The translations under genes were made by a program, and so were the position numbers. From Acidovorax sp. 1608163 (GTDB lineage Bacteria > Pseudomonadota > Gammaproteobacteria > Burkholderiales > Burkholderiaceae_C): 64,000 nt of DNA. Positions 8,950 through 16,216 of this stretch are shown here, piece after piece. The stretch covers positions 3,048,501-3,112,500 of the forward strand of contig NZ_CP033069.1 in assembly GCF_003669015.1 (NCBI RefSeq). Direction: 5' to 3'. The notes beneath the pieces are model-generated. The model saw only the letters and a list, made by a program, of their open reading frames with translations, did no database searches and had not been told where the DNA came from. Numbering within the stretch: position 1 is the first letter of the stretch; every line of letters begins with the position of its first letter.

Positions 8950-9801
8950 TTAGCTCAGCGAGCGCCGCAGCGCGCTGAGCCGGTCTGCCACCATGTCCAC
9001 ATCCAGCCCGTCTTCAGCATGGGCGAGGTAGGCCTCCAGGTCCACCACGGCTTCTTTGGCGTGGCCCAGCTCGGCGTGGGCCAAGCCCCGGTCGCGCCGC
9101 TCACCCCAGGTCTGGGGGGACAGCACGATCAAGCGGTCCAGCACTGCCGTCAGGCGCTGCCAGTCTTGCTGGGCCCGGTGCCCTTCCTTGAGGTTGCGCA
9201 GCATGCGGGCAATGATGTCGCGCGGTGTGGCGGCCTGCAAATACAGGCCCAGCGGCACGTCGTAGTCGTCCACCAGCCCACTTTGGCGCTTGTAGGGCTC
9301 CAGCCGCTCTGACAGGTCTTCGCGGCTGAGCGATTGGCCGTTGGTGGGGTCCATCACCACCTGCCCCTTGGGCAGCAGCACCTTCACCATGAAGTGCCCC
9401 GGAAACCCCACCCCACGCACATGCAGGCCCAGCCCCTGGGCCAGCTCCATCCACAGCACCGCCAGGCTGATCGGGATGCCCCGGCGCGTGCGCAGCACCG
9501 CATTCAGGTAGCTGTTTTCGGGGTCGTAGTAGTTGTTGACGTTGCCCGCAAAGCCCAGGTCCGAAAAAAAGAACTGGTTGAGCATGTGCAGCCGCTGCAG
9601 CGCGGGTGCATCGACCGCCAGTCGCCTGCCGATGCGGGCCTGCATCTGGTCCACATCGCCCAGCAGTTGCTGCACGTCCAGCTCGGGGTATTCATCCTGG
9701 GCAATGCTGGCGGCTGCTTCGAGCAGGGGGAAGTGCTCATCGCTTTGCACCAGGCACGCGAAATATTCCAATGACGAGGGGACGGTGTAGCTCAGGGACA
9801 T
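8950..9801 (-). CDS. SirB1 family protein (transglutaminase-like with TPR tail)
   Basis: A 283-residue cytoplasmic protein. The transglutaminase-like core shows NSYLNAVLRTRRGIPISLAV and VGFPGHFMVKV. The C-terminus (about residues 200-283) is helical and TPR-like. The start MSLSYTVPSSLEYF at 9801 fits the family; the frame is open further upstream but that part is not family-like. The function of SirB1-type proteins is not settled. It lies next to murJ in the same orientation, with a 118-bp gap. Confidence 0.84.
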   Translation of the reverse strand: MSLSYTVPSSLEYFACLVQSDEHFPLLEAAASIAQDEYPELDVQQLLGDVDQMQARIGRRLAVDAPALQRLHMLNQFFFSDLGFAGNVNNYYDPENSYLNAVLRTRRGIPISLAVLWMELAQGLGLHVRGVGFPGHFMVKVLLPKGQVVMDPTNGQSLSREDLSERLEPYKRQSGLVDDYDVPLGLYLQAATPRDIIARMLRNLKEGHRAQQDWQRLTAVLDRLIVLSPQTWGERRDRGLAHAELGHAKEAVVDLEAYLAHAEDGLDVDMVADRLSALRRSLS

Positions 9802-9919
9802 GGCAGATTTTGAGAACGAGCGGGCCGCAGCGTCAAGGCGCAAAACCCATGGATTCACCCGGCATTTCGGCGGTCCTGGCCTGGCCCTGGCAGCACCACC
9901 GGCCAGGGGCCAGGAGCCA

Positions 9920-11485
9920 TCAGCGCCGCAGCATTTGCCGCAGCTTGAGGCCTGCAGCCCACAGCGCGCCAAAGTACAAAGCCGCCGCGGCCGCCATCAA
10001 CCCCGCCAGCAACAGCACCCGCTGGGCACTGTGGGCACGCAAGGCCACCCAGTCGAAATAGTGCGAGCCCCAGGCCAGCAAAATGGCCAGCAAGGCGCTG
10101 GCGGCCACCACCTGCAAGGCAAAGCGTGCCCAGCCCGGTTGCGGCTGGTAGCTGCCCTTGCGGATCAAGCCGATCAACAGCCACAAGGCGTTGACCAAGG
10201 CGCCCAGGCCAATGGACAGCGCCAGCCCGGCATGGTCGATGAGCGGCACCAGCACGGCATTCAGGATTTGGGTAATGACCAGCACCGCGATGGCGATCTT
10301 GACCGGCGTGCGCACATCCTGGCTGGCGTAGTAGCCCGGCGCCAGCACCTTGATGGCCACCAGCCCCAACAGGCCCGCGCCATACCCCGCCAGTGCCACG
10401 GCAATCTGCCCCACATCGCCATCGGCCAACTTGCCGTAATGGAACAAGGTGGCCACCAGCGGCTTGGAGAATGTGAGCAACGCCACCGCGCAGGGCACAG
10501 CCAGCAGCACCACAATGCGTAGCCCCCAGTCCATCATGGCCGAGTATTTGGCTGCATCGCCCGCTGCTTTGGCCGCCGTGAGCTGCGGTGTCAGCACCAC
10601 CCCCAGCGCCACGCCCAACAGCGCCGTCGGGAACTCCATCAACCGGTCGGCATAAAAAAGCCAGGTGACGCTGCCCGGAGCCAGGTACGAGGCGATTTGG
10701 GTGTTGATCATCAATGACACCTGCGCCACGCCCACGCCCAGCAAGATGGGCGCCATCAGCGCCAGCACGCGACGCACGCCCGGCTCGGCCCAGGCCGCCC
10801 GAATGGCGCCCCACGTCACGCCAATGCGCGGCATGAGCCCCATGCGCAGCAGCACCGGGATCTGCACCCCCAGTTGCAGAATGCCACCCAGCATCACCCC
10901 ACCGGCCATGGCAAAGATGGGCTCGATGCCACGCGCCTCCAACTGCGGCGCCCCCAACCAGGCGGCGGCAATCATGCAAACGTTGAGCAGCACCGGCGAA
11001 GCGGCGGGCACCGCAAAGTGCTTCCAGGTATTGAGGATGCCGGCAGCCAGCGCCACCATGGACATGAAGCCGATGTAGGGGAACATCCAGCGCGTCATCA
11101 ACACGGCGGCGTCAAAGGCCTCGGGGCTTTGGCGCATGCCACTGGCCAGCGCCCACACCAGCAGCGGCGCGCCCAGCACGCCCACCACACAGGTCAGCAG
11201 CAGCACCCAGGCTAGCACGGTGGCCACGGCGGCCATCAGCCGGCGGGTGGCTTCTTCGCCCTCTTTGGCCTTGGTGGTGGCCAGCACGGGCACAAAGGCC
11301 TGCGCAAACGCACCCTCGGCAAACAAGCGGCGAAACAGGTTGGGAATGCGGAAGGCGACGTTGAAGGCGTCCGTGAGGGCGCTGGCACCAAACAGGGACG
11401 CCATGAGCAGGTCGCGCGCCAGGCCCGTCACGCGGGAGGCCAGGGTCAGCAGGGATACGGTGGAGGCGGCTTTGAACAGTGACAC
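9920..11485 (-). CDS. murJ: Lipid II flippase MurJ
   Basis: A 521-residue, roughly 14-span inner-membrane protein of the MOP/MATE-like superfamily that flips lipid II for peptidoglycan synthesis. The N-terminus MSLFKAASTVSLLTLASRVT and the block ALTDAFNVAFRIPNLFRRLF are strongly diagnostic. Length is normal. It is divergent from rpsT, a common arrangement in Burkholderiales. Confidence 0.96.
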   Translation of the reverse strand: MSLFKAASTVSLLTLASRVTGLARDLLMASLFGASALTDAFNVAFRIPNLFRRLFAEGAFAQAFVPVLATTKAKEGEEATRRLMAAVATVLAWVLLLTCVVGVLGAPLLVWALASGMRQSPEAFDAAVLMTRWMFPYIGFMSMVALAAGILNTWKHFAVPAASPVLLNVCMIAAAWLGAPQLEARGIEPIFAMAGGVMLGGILQLGVQIPVLLRMGLMPRIGVTWGAIRAAWAEPGVRRVLALMAPILLGVGVAQVSLMINTQIASYLAPGSVTWLFYADRLMEFPTALLGVALGVVLTPQLTAAKAAGDAAKYSAMMDWGLRIVVLLAVPCAVALLTFSKPLVATLFHYGKLADGDVGQIAVALAGYGAGLLGLVAIKVLAPGYYASQDVRTPVKIAIAVLVITQILNAVLVPLIDHAGLALSIGLGALVNALWLLIGLIRKGSYQPQPGWARFALQVVAASALLAILLAWGSHYFDWVALRAHSAQRVLLLAGLMAAAAALYFGALWAAGLKLRQMLRR

Positions 11486-11654
11486 CGCCGGGAGTGTATT
11501 CGCTGCGCGCAGCCCTGGCCACGCAGCTGGCGCCCTTGTTGCGCTCGCTTACGTCCACCAGGCCAACGCCTATCTGGCGCCCTACCGGATGGGGCAATGG
11601 TGAAAGCCCAAGGCGGGGTCTGTGCCACCCCTACAGCCAAGCGGCACAACCGGG

Positions 11655-11690
11655 GCTGACCCACTGTGGCTCGGGTGGGCTATAATCGTC
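11655..11690 (+). promoter_or_regulatory. Probable rpsT promoter
   Basis: A perfect TATAAT hexamer at 11681-11686 lies about 45 bp before the rpsT start. A GCTGACC stretch about 20 bp upstream is the best -35 candidate, but its spacing is long, so only the -10 is well supported. Confidence 0.5.
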
Positions 11691-11731
11691 GGCTTTGCTG
11701 GCATCATCCTCAGACTCAAGGAACTTAAATC

Positions 11732-12031
11732 ATGGCATCCGCTAAACCAAAGAAAAAGAACCCACGCCTGGCGTCGGGCCGCAAGCGCGTCCGTCAGGAC
11801 GTCAAGATCAACGCAGCCAACACATCGCTGCGTTCCAAATACCGCACCGCTGTCAAGAACGTCGAAAAGGCTGTTCTGGCTGGCGACAAGGTGAAGGCTG
11901 CTGAAGCTTTCGCCAAGGCACAAAGCGTGGTCGATACCGTTGCCGACAAGGGCATCTTCCACAAGAACAAGGCAGCTCGCGATAAGAGCCGCCTGGCAGC
12001 CAAGGTGAAAGCCCTGGCACTGGCCGCCTGA
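11732..12031 (+). CDS. rpsT: 30S ribosomal protein S20
   Basis: A 99-residue basic ribosomal protein that binds 16S rRNA. The start [20 protein letters not shown] and [11 protein letters not shown] tail match S20, with length slightly above the usual 87. An AAGGAA ribosome binding site lies ~10 bp before ATG. It is a single-gene unit with its own -10 box and hairpin terminator. S20 often represses its own translation; no such site is claimed here. Confidence 0.97.
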   Translation: MASAKPKKKNPRLASGRKRVRQDVKINAANTSLRSKYRTAVKNVEKAVLAGDKVKAAEAFAKAQSVVDTVADKGIFHKNKAARDKSRLAAKVKALALAA

Positions 12032-12104
12032 CCCACTTCAGGCAAACAGCACGGGTAGCCTCCGCTGCCCGCCGTTTGTAACGGGTGCGCTGTCAGCAAA
12101 CATC

Positions 12105-12129
12105 AAAACCGCCTTCGGGCGGTTTTTTT
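12105..12129 (+). terminator. rpsT intrinsic terminator
   Basis: A 9-bp stem AAAACCGCC / GGCGGTTTT closed by a TTCG tetraloop and followed by seven T residues, 73 bp after the rpsT stop. This is a classic Rho-independent terminator. Confidence 0.9.
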
Positions 12130-12281
12130 GTGCCCGCAATGTATGCCCCCCAGCCAGCACGCCGCAAGCGCACGACCTCACAGCGCCCGGCTTGCGCAGC
12201 GCGACCGGCCTGGGCGCAAACCCGCCGCACCCAAGCAACGGGCAAAGCAATTCAAGCCAAGGCACAAGAAAACGGGGGCGT

Positions 12282-12304
12282 AAAAAAAGGCCTGTCAGGC
12301 CTTC
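12282..12304 (-). terminator. Terminator overlapping the DUF3579 stop codon
   Basis: On the minus strand a stem AAGGCCT/AGGCCTT with a 3-nt loop is followed by a run of T. The stop codon of the minus-strand gene (12295-12297) falls within the hairpin, so translation termination and hairpin folding share the same bases. Confidence 0.7.
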
Positions 12305-12618
12305 GGGGTGGGGGCATCGGGAAGCAAGCACGCTTCAGCCACCTGCAGGTTGTTGTCCCTGGCAAAGTTGAGCACAAAGTCCCAGGCCATGGGCTCATGG
12401 TCGCGCAGGTCGCGGTGCACCACCACGCACTTGACGCCGTTGAGCGTGGTGGGGATGCACCAGGGCGAATAGCTCAGGTGGCTGCCCGGCCGCGAGCCTC
12501 CGGGGCGAAACTGGCTCATGACGCCAGCCAACCGCTCGGCCCAGTCGCTGGGCCTGAAGGTTTTCCCGTCATGGGTAATGCCCTGGATGAAGACTTCTTT
12601 TGTGGAGGGGGAAACCAT
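12295..12618 (-). CDS. DUF3579 domain-containing protein
   Basis: A 107-residue small protein with the DUF3579 signatures IQGITHDGKTFRPSDWAERL, PWCIPTTLNGVKCV and WDFVLNFARDNNLQ. No function is known. Genes of this family are commonly found divergent from argD in beta-proteobacteria, as here. The 261-bp divergent gap holds a 14-bp perfect palindrome. Confidence 0.9.
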   Translation of the reverse strand: MVSPSTKEVFIQGITHDGKTFRPSDWAERLAGVMSQFRPGGSRPGSHLSYSPWCIPTTLNGVKCVVVHRDLRDHEPMAWDFVLNFARDNNLQVAEACLLPDAPTPKA

Positions 12619-12676
12619 CGGGGTCGCTTGGGTAAGTGGCAGCTCACCGCAGTGTTGCTACGGCCCCGCATTCTAA

Positions 12677-12690
12677 CTCTTATATAAGAG
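12677..12690. promoter_or_regulatory. Perfect 14-bp palindrome in the DUF3579-argD gap
   Basis: CTCTTATATAAGAG is a perfect inverted repeat in a GC-rich region, 59 bp before the DUF3579 start and 187 bp before argD. It may be an operator or part of a -10 region; no regulator is identified. Confidence 0.4.
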
Positions 12691-12879
12691 CTAACCCGGT
12701 ATTCCCAGTGGGTCGTCGGGTAACGCATTGCAGTGATGCGCAATTGTCAACAGCCAGCCATGGCTCTCCCCCTAGAATCGTGCTTCGTTTTTCGGGTTGA
12801 AGACCCTGTATCTGGTCTCTTACCGACCTATCGCGGGCCACAAGCCCAACCCTTTTTTGCACCGTCTGGAGATCTCTGC

Positions 12880-14076
12880 ATGACCGCTTTCATTGAGGCA
12901 GCCTCGCCCCACGTAATGAACACCTATGGCCGCGTACCGATTGCGCTGGCTCGCGGTCAGGGCAGCCGAGTCTGGGACGTGAACGGCAAGGAGTACTTGG
13001 ACGCGCTGGGCGGCATTGCCGTGAACACGCTGGGCCACAACCACCCCAAGCTGGTGCCCGCGCTGCAAGACCAGATCACCAAGCTCATCCACACCTCCAA
13101 CTACTACCACTCGCCCCTACAAGAGGCGCTGGCAGCCAAGCTGGTGGAGCGCTCGGGCATGACCAACGTGTTCTTCTGCAACTCGGGCCTGGAGGCCAAC
13201 GAGGCCGCCATCAAGATCGCGCGCAAGTACGGCGTGGACAAGGGCATTGCCAAGCCCGAGATCGTGGTCTACGAAAAGGCCTTCCATGGCCGCTCGATCG
13301 CCACTATGTCGGCCACGGGCAACCCCAAGATCTACAGCGGCTTTGGCCCGCTGGTCGAAGGTTTTGTGCGCGTACCGCTCAACGACATCGAAGCCATCAA
13401 GAAGGCCACCGAAGGCAACCCCAATGTGGTCGCGGTGTTCTTTGAAACCATTCAGGGCGAAGGCGGCGTGAACCCCACCCGCGTGGAATACCTGCAGCAG
13501 CTGCGCGCCCTGTGCGACGAGCGCGGCTGGCTCATGATGATTGACGAAGTGCAGTGCGGCATGGGCCGCACCGGCAAGTGGTTTGCCCACCAGTGGGCGG
13601 GCATCGTGCCTGACGTGATGCCCCTGGCCAAGGGCCTGGGCTCGGGCGTGCCGATTGGCGCCGTGGTGGCGGGCCCCAAGGCCGCCAACGTGCTGCAGCC
13701 CGGCAACCATGGCACCACCTTTGGCGGCAACCAGCTGGCCATGCGTGCGGGCAACGAAACCATCCGCATCATGGAAGAAGACGGCCTGCTGCAAAACGCA
13801 GCGACCGTGGGTGCCCACCTGAAGGCAGCGCTGGAGCGCGAACTGGGCAGCCTGAGCGGCGTGAAGGAAATCCGCGGCCAGGGCCTGATGCTGGGCATTG
13901 AGCTGAACAAGCCCTGCGGCGCCCTCACCGGCCGCGCAGCCGAAGCGGGCCTGCTGATCAGCGTGACGGCCGACAGCGTCATCCGCCTGGTGCCCTCGCT
14001 GATCCTCACCGTGGCCGAGGCCGACGAAATCGTGGCCAAGCTCACCCCTCTGGTCAAAGCCATCCTGGCCGAATAA
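12880..14076 (+). CDS. argD: Acetylornithine aminotransferase
   Basis: A PLP-dependent class III aminotransferase converting N-acetylglutamate semialdehyde to N-acetylornithine in arginine synthesis. It is 398 residues from MTAFIEAASPHVMNTYGRVP. Seen are GLEANEAAIKIARKY, the Asp of MMIDEVQCGMGRTGKWFAHQ, and the PLP-lysine motif PLAKGLGSGVPIGAV. The frame extends upstream to 12733, but the family N-terminus begins at 12880. It is followed by a terminator-like hairpin and then argF, the next gene used in the pathway. Confidence 0.95.
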   Translation: MTAFIEAASPHVMNTYGRVPIALARGQGSRVWDVNGKEYLDALGGIAVNTLGHNHPKLVPALQDQITKLIHTSNYYHSPLQEALAAKLVERSGMTNVFFCNSGLEANEAAIKIARKYGVDKGIAKPEIVVYEKAFHGRSIATMSATGNPKIYSGFGPLVEGFVRVPLNDIEAIKKATEGNPNVVAVFFETIQGEGGVNPTRVEYLQQLRALCDERGWLMMIDEVQCGMGRTGKWFAHQWAGIVPDVMPLAKGLGSGVPIGAVVAGPKAANVLQPGNHGTTFGGNQLAMRAGNETIRIMEEDGLLQNAATVGAHLKAALERELGSLSGVKEIRGQGLMLGIELNKPCGALTGRAAEAGLLISVTADSVIRLVPSLILTVAEADEIVAKLTPLVKAILAE

Positions 14077-14084
14077 ACCTTGCA

Positions 14085-14110
14085 GGGCACGCCACGGCGT
14101 GCCCTTTTTT
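14085..14110 (+). terminator. Hairpin between argD and argF
   Basis: The stem GGGCACGC/GCGTGCCC (8 bp, 4-nt loop) is followed by six T residues that end only four bases before the argF ATG. It looks like an intrinsic terminator for argD and leaves no room for a standard Shine-Dalgarno sequence for argF. Confidence 0.8.
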
Positions 14111-14114
14111 GCCC

Positions 14115-15035
14115 ATGAAACACTATCTGCAGTTCACCGACCTCACCGCTGACGAATACGCTTACCTGTTCGAGCGCGCAGCGATCATCAAGAAAAAGTT
14201 CAAGTCGTACGAGAAGCATCACCCGCTGGTTGACCGCACGCTGGCCATGATTTTTGAAAAGGCCAGCACCCGCACCCGCGTGAGCTTTGAGGCGGGCATG
14301 TACCAGCTGGGCGGCAGCGTGGTGCACCTGACCACCGGCGACAGCCAACTGGGCCGCGCCGAGCCGATTGAAGACAGCGCCAAGGTCATCAGTCGCATGA
14401 CCGACCTGGTGATGATCCGCACCTACGAGCAGACCAAACTAGAGCGCTTTGCCGCGCACTCGCGCGTGCCGGTCATCAATGGGCTGACCAACGAATACCA
14501 CCCTTGCCAGATCCTTGCCGACATCTTCACCTACATCGAACACCGTGGCTCCATCGCAGGCAAGACGGTGGCCTGGGTGGGCGACGGCAACAACATGGCC
14601 AACACCTGGCTGCAGGCCGCTGCGCTGCTGGGCTTCAAGGTCAACGTGAGCACCCCTCGCGGCTACGAGATTGATGAAAAATTGGCCTCTGGCGCACACG
14701 GAGTAAGCGCTAGCAGCTATCAGTTCTATAGCAACCCACTCGAAGCCTGCAAAGGCGCTGACCTGGTCACCACCGATGTGTGGACCAGCATGGGCTACGA
14801 GGCTGAAAACGAGGCCCGCAAAAAGGCCTTTGCCGACTGGTGCGTGGACGCCGAAATGATGGCCGCCGCCCAGCCCGACGCCCTGTTCATGCACTGCCTG
14901 CCCGCGCACCGGGGCGAAGAAGTGGAAGCCGATGTGATCGACGGCCCGCAATCGGTGGTGTGGGATGAGGCAGAAAACAGGATGCACGTGCAAAAGGCAC
15001 TCATGGAGTACCTTTTGCTCGGCCGCGTGGCATGA
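14115..15035 (+). CDS. argF: Ornithine carbamoyltransferase with repeat-derived segment
   Basis: Makes citrulline from ornithine and carbamoyl phosphate. It is 306 residues from MKHYLQFTDLTADEYAYLFE. The carbamoyl-phosphate motif is FEKASTRTRVSFE, then EYHPCQ (HPxQ), the ornithine-side DVWTSMGYE, and FMHCLPAHRGEE. All catalytic motifs are intact. Residues ~188-207 (about GAHGVSASSYQFYSN) are encoded by a copy of the dispersed repeat read through in frame, on a segment between conserved blocks. A 62-bp copy of the gene's 3' end recurs 161 bp downstream. Confidence 0.95.
   Translation: MKHYLQFTDLTADEYAYLFERAAIIKKKFKSYEKHHPLVDRTLAMIFEKASTRTRVSFEAGMYQLGGSVVHLTTGDSQLGRAEPIEDSAKVISRMTDLVMIRTYEQTKLERFAAHSRVPVINGLTNEYHPCQILADIFTYIEHRGSIAGKTVAWVGDGNNMANTWLQAAALLGFKVNVSTPRGYEIDEKLASGAHGVSASSYQFYSNPLEACKGADLVTTDVWTSMGYEAENEARKKAFADWCVDAEMMAAAQPDALFMHCLPAHRGEEVEADVIDGPQSVVWDEAENRMHVQKALMEYLLLGRVA
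14677..14734 (+). repeat. Dispersed palindromic repeat, copy 3, inside argF
   Basis: The order AATTGGCCTCT, GGCGC, GGAGTAAGCGCTAGCAGCTA, then TATAGCAA matches the intergenic copies at 30271 and 60686 almost element for element, yet here it is translated without a stop. The left arm is degenerate (GGCGCACACGG), which may reflect selection for an open frame. Confidence 0.8.
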
Positions 15036-15134
15036 AATGCAACGCGGTGGCGCGACAGCGCCAGCAGACTGTTTCGGTGCAGGCTCATTTCCGCAACGCG
15101 GACGTGAAGCCGCCGCAGGCTGCGGGCCGAAGCC

Positions 15135-15196
15135 AAAACAGGATGCACGTGCAAAAAGCACTCATGGAGTACCTTTTGCTCGGCCGCATGGCGTAA
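15135..15196 (+). pseudogene. Duplicated 3' end of argF
   Basis: This 62-bp segment matches 14974-15035 at 58 of 62 positions by eye. Read in frame it gives NRMHVQKALMEYLLLGRMA and its own stop (TAA instead of TGA). Two of the changes are silent, one is Val to Met, and one alters the stop. The ~100 bp between the copies shows no coding signal. It looks like a remnant of a second, slightly diverged argF allele. Confidence 0.8.
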
Positions 15197-15208
15197 CGCC
15201 AAAGCGGG

Positions 15209-15886
15209 ATGTTCCACCGCAGCACCACTGATACCGACGCGCTGCTGGCGCAATGGGAGGCCCTGGGCACTGCTCTGGGCTGCCCTGCCAACGCGTGGAT
15301 GAAAGAAGGCCAGCACCTGCTGCGCAGCTGGCAGCGCTGGCCCCGGGCGTACCACAACGCATCGCACCTGCAGGCCTGCCTGGACCACTGGCAGACGGTG
15401 CAAAACGAACTGCCCGGCGCGCTGGAACAACCCCACGCCGTGGCGCTGGCCCTGTGGTTTCACGACGCGGTGTATTGGCCCTGGAGCGCCCACAACGAGG
15501 CACGCAGCGCACAGTGGGCCTCGCGCTTCCTCAGCGGCCAGCCCTTGCCGCCCAGCTTGGTGCGCACCGTGCACGAACACATCATGGCCACATGCCACAA
15601 CCCGGGCGTGCTGCAGGGCGACGCCACTTGGGTGGTGGACATTGACCTGGCCGTGCTGGGCCAAAGCGATGCGGTGTACCGCCAGTTTGAGCGCAACGTG
15701 CGCAAGGAATATTTCTTTGTGCGCTGGCCACGCTACGTGGCCGGACGCAGTGCGGTGCTACAGGGCTTTCTGGACCGGCCGCGCATTTACCACAACGAGT
15801 GGTTTTTCTACCGCCACGAAGCACAGGCACGCGCCAACATGCGCAATGCTTTGGATGCGCTGAAAGCAGGGCAAATTTACGCGTAG
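15209..15886 (+). CDS. HD-domain metal-dependent phosphohydrolase-like protein
   Basis: A 225-residue protein of the predicted HD-superfamily hydrolase group (some annotated as NMDA-receptor-like by mistake). Metal-binding motifs seen are RAYHNASHLQACLDHW and the HD pair in LALWFHDAVYWP, followed by VHEHIMATCHN and VVDIDLAVLGQ. Substrate is unknown; such proteins may hydrolyse nucleotides. It follows the argF duplicate after 12 bp and has no obvious partner. Confidence 0.8.
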   Translation: MFHRSTTDTDALLAQWEALGTALGCPANAWMKEGQHLLRSWQRWPRAYHNASHLQACLDHWQTVQNELPGALEQPHAVALALWFHDAVYWPWSAHNEARSAQWASRFLSGQPLPPSLVRTVHEHIMATCHNPGVLQGDATWVVDIDLAVLGQSDAVYRQFERNVRKEYFFVRWPRYVAGRSAVLQGFLDRPRIYHNEWFFYRHEAQARANMRNALDALKAGQIYA

Positions 15887-15982
15887 CTGCAACGCTGACG
15901 CTGGGAAAGGCCACGCTTTAACGCGGACTCCAAACCACCGCCACAAGGGCTGCAGATGGCTGCGCCCCATACACAGCGCCCG

Positions 15983-16216
15983 TCAAAACCGCTCGCGGCC
16001 CTCGGCAGGGTGTACCGTCACACTGGGTGCCGCAGACGACGAACATCCTCCGCAGCTGCTGCAGCCGCCTCCGCCGCCACTGCCACACCCAGCGCTTTGC
16101 GCCATGGCCGGGTGCACTCGGCCCAGCTTTTTGCGCAGCCCGGCGGGCAGCCAGCGCCACACCATGTAGGCGGCGGCCAGCGCCACGATCAAGCCGGTGA
16201 TCCATTGTTGCCACAT
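15983..16216 (-). CDS. Small Cys-rich single-pass membrane protein linked to feoB
   Basis: A 77-residue protein starting MWQQWITGLIVALAAAYMVW, a single membrane helix, then a basic segment and a tail with GCGSGGGGGCSSCGGCSS (four Cys). It starts within the feoB stop codon (TGATG overlap), so it is translationally coupled to FeoB. The layout recalls FeoB-associated Cys-rich proteins. A role in iron delivery or sensing is inferred from position and from the Cys cluster only. Confidence 0.72.
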   Translation of the reverse strand: MWQQWITGLIVALAAAYMVWRWLPAGLRKKLGRVHPAMAQSAGCGSGGGGGCSSCGGCSSSAAPSVTVHPAEGRERF

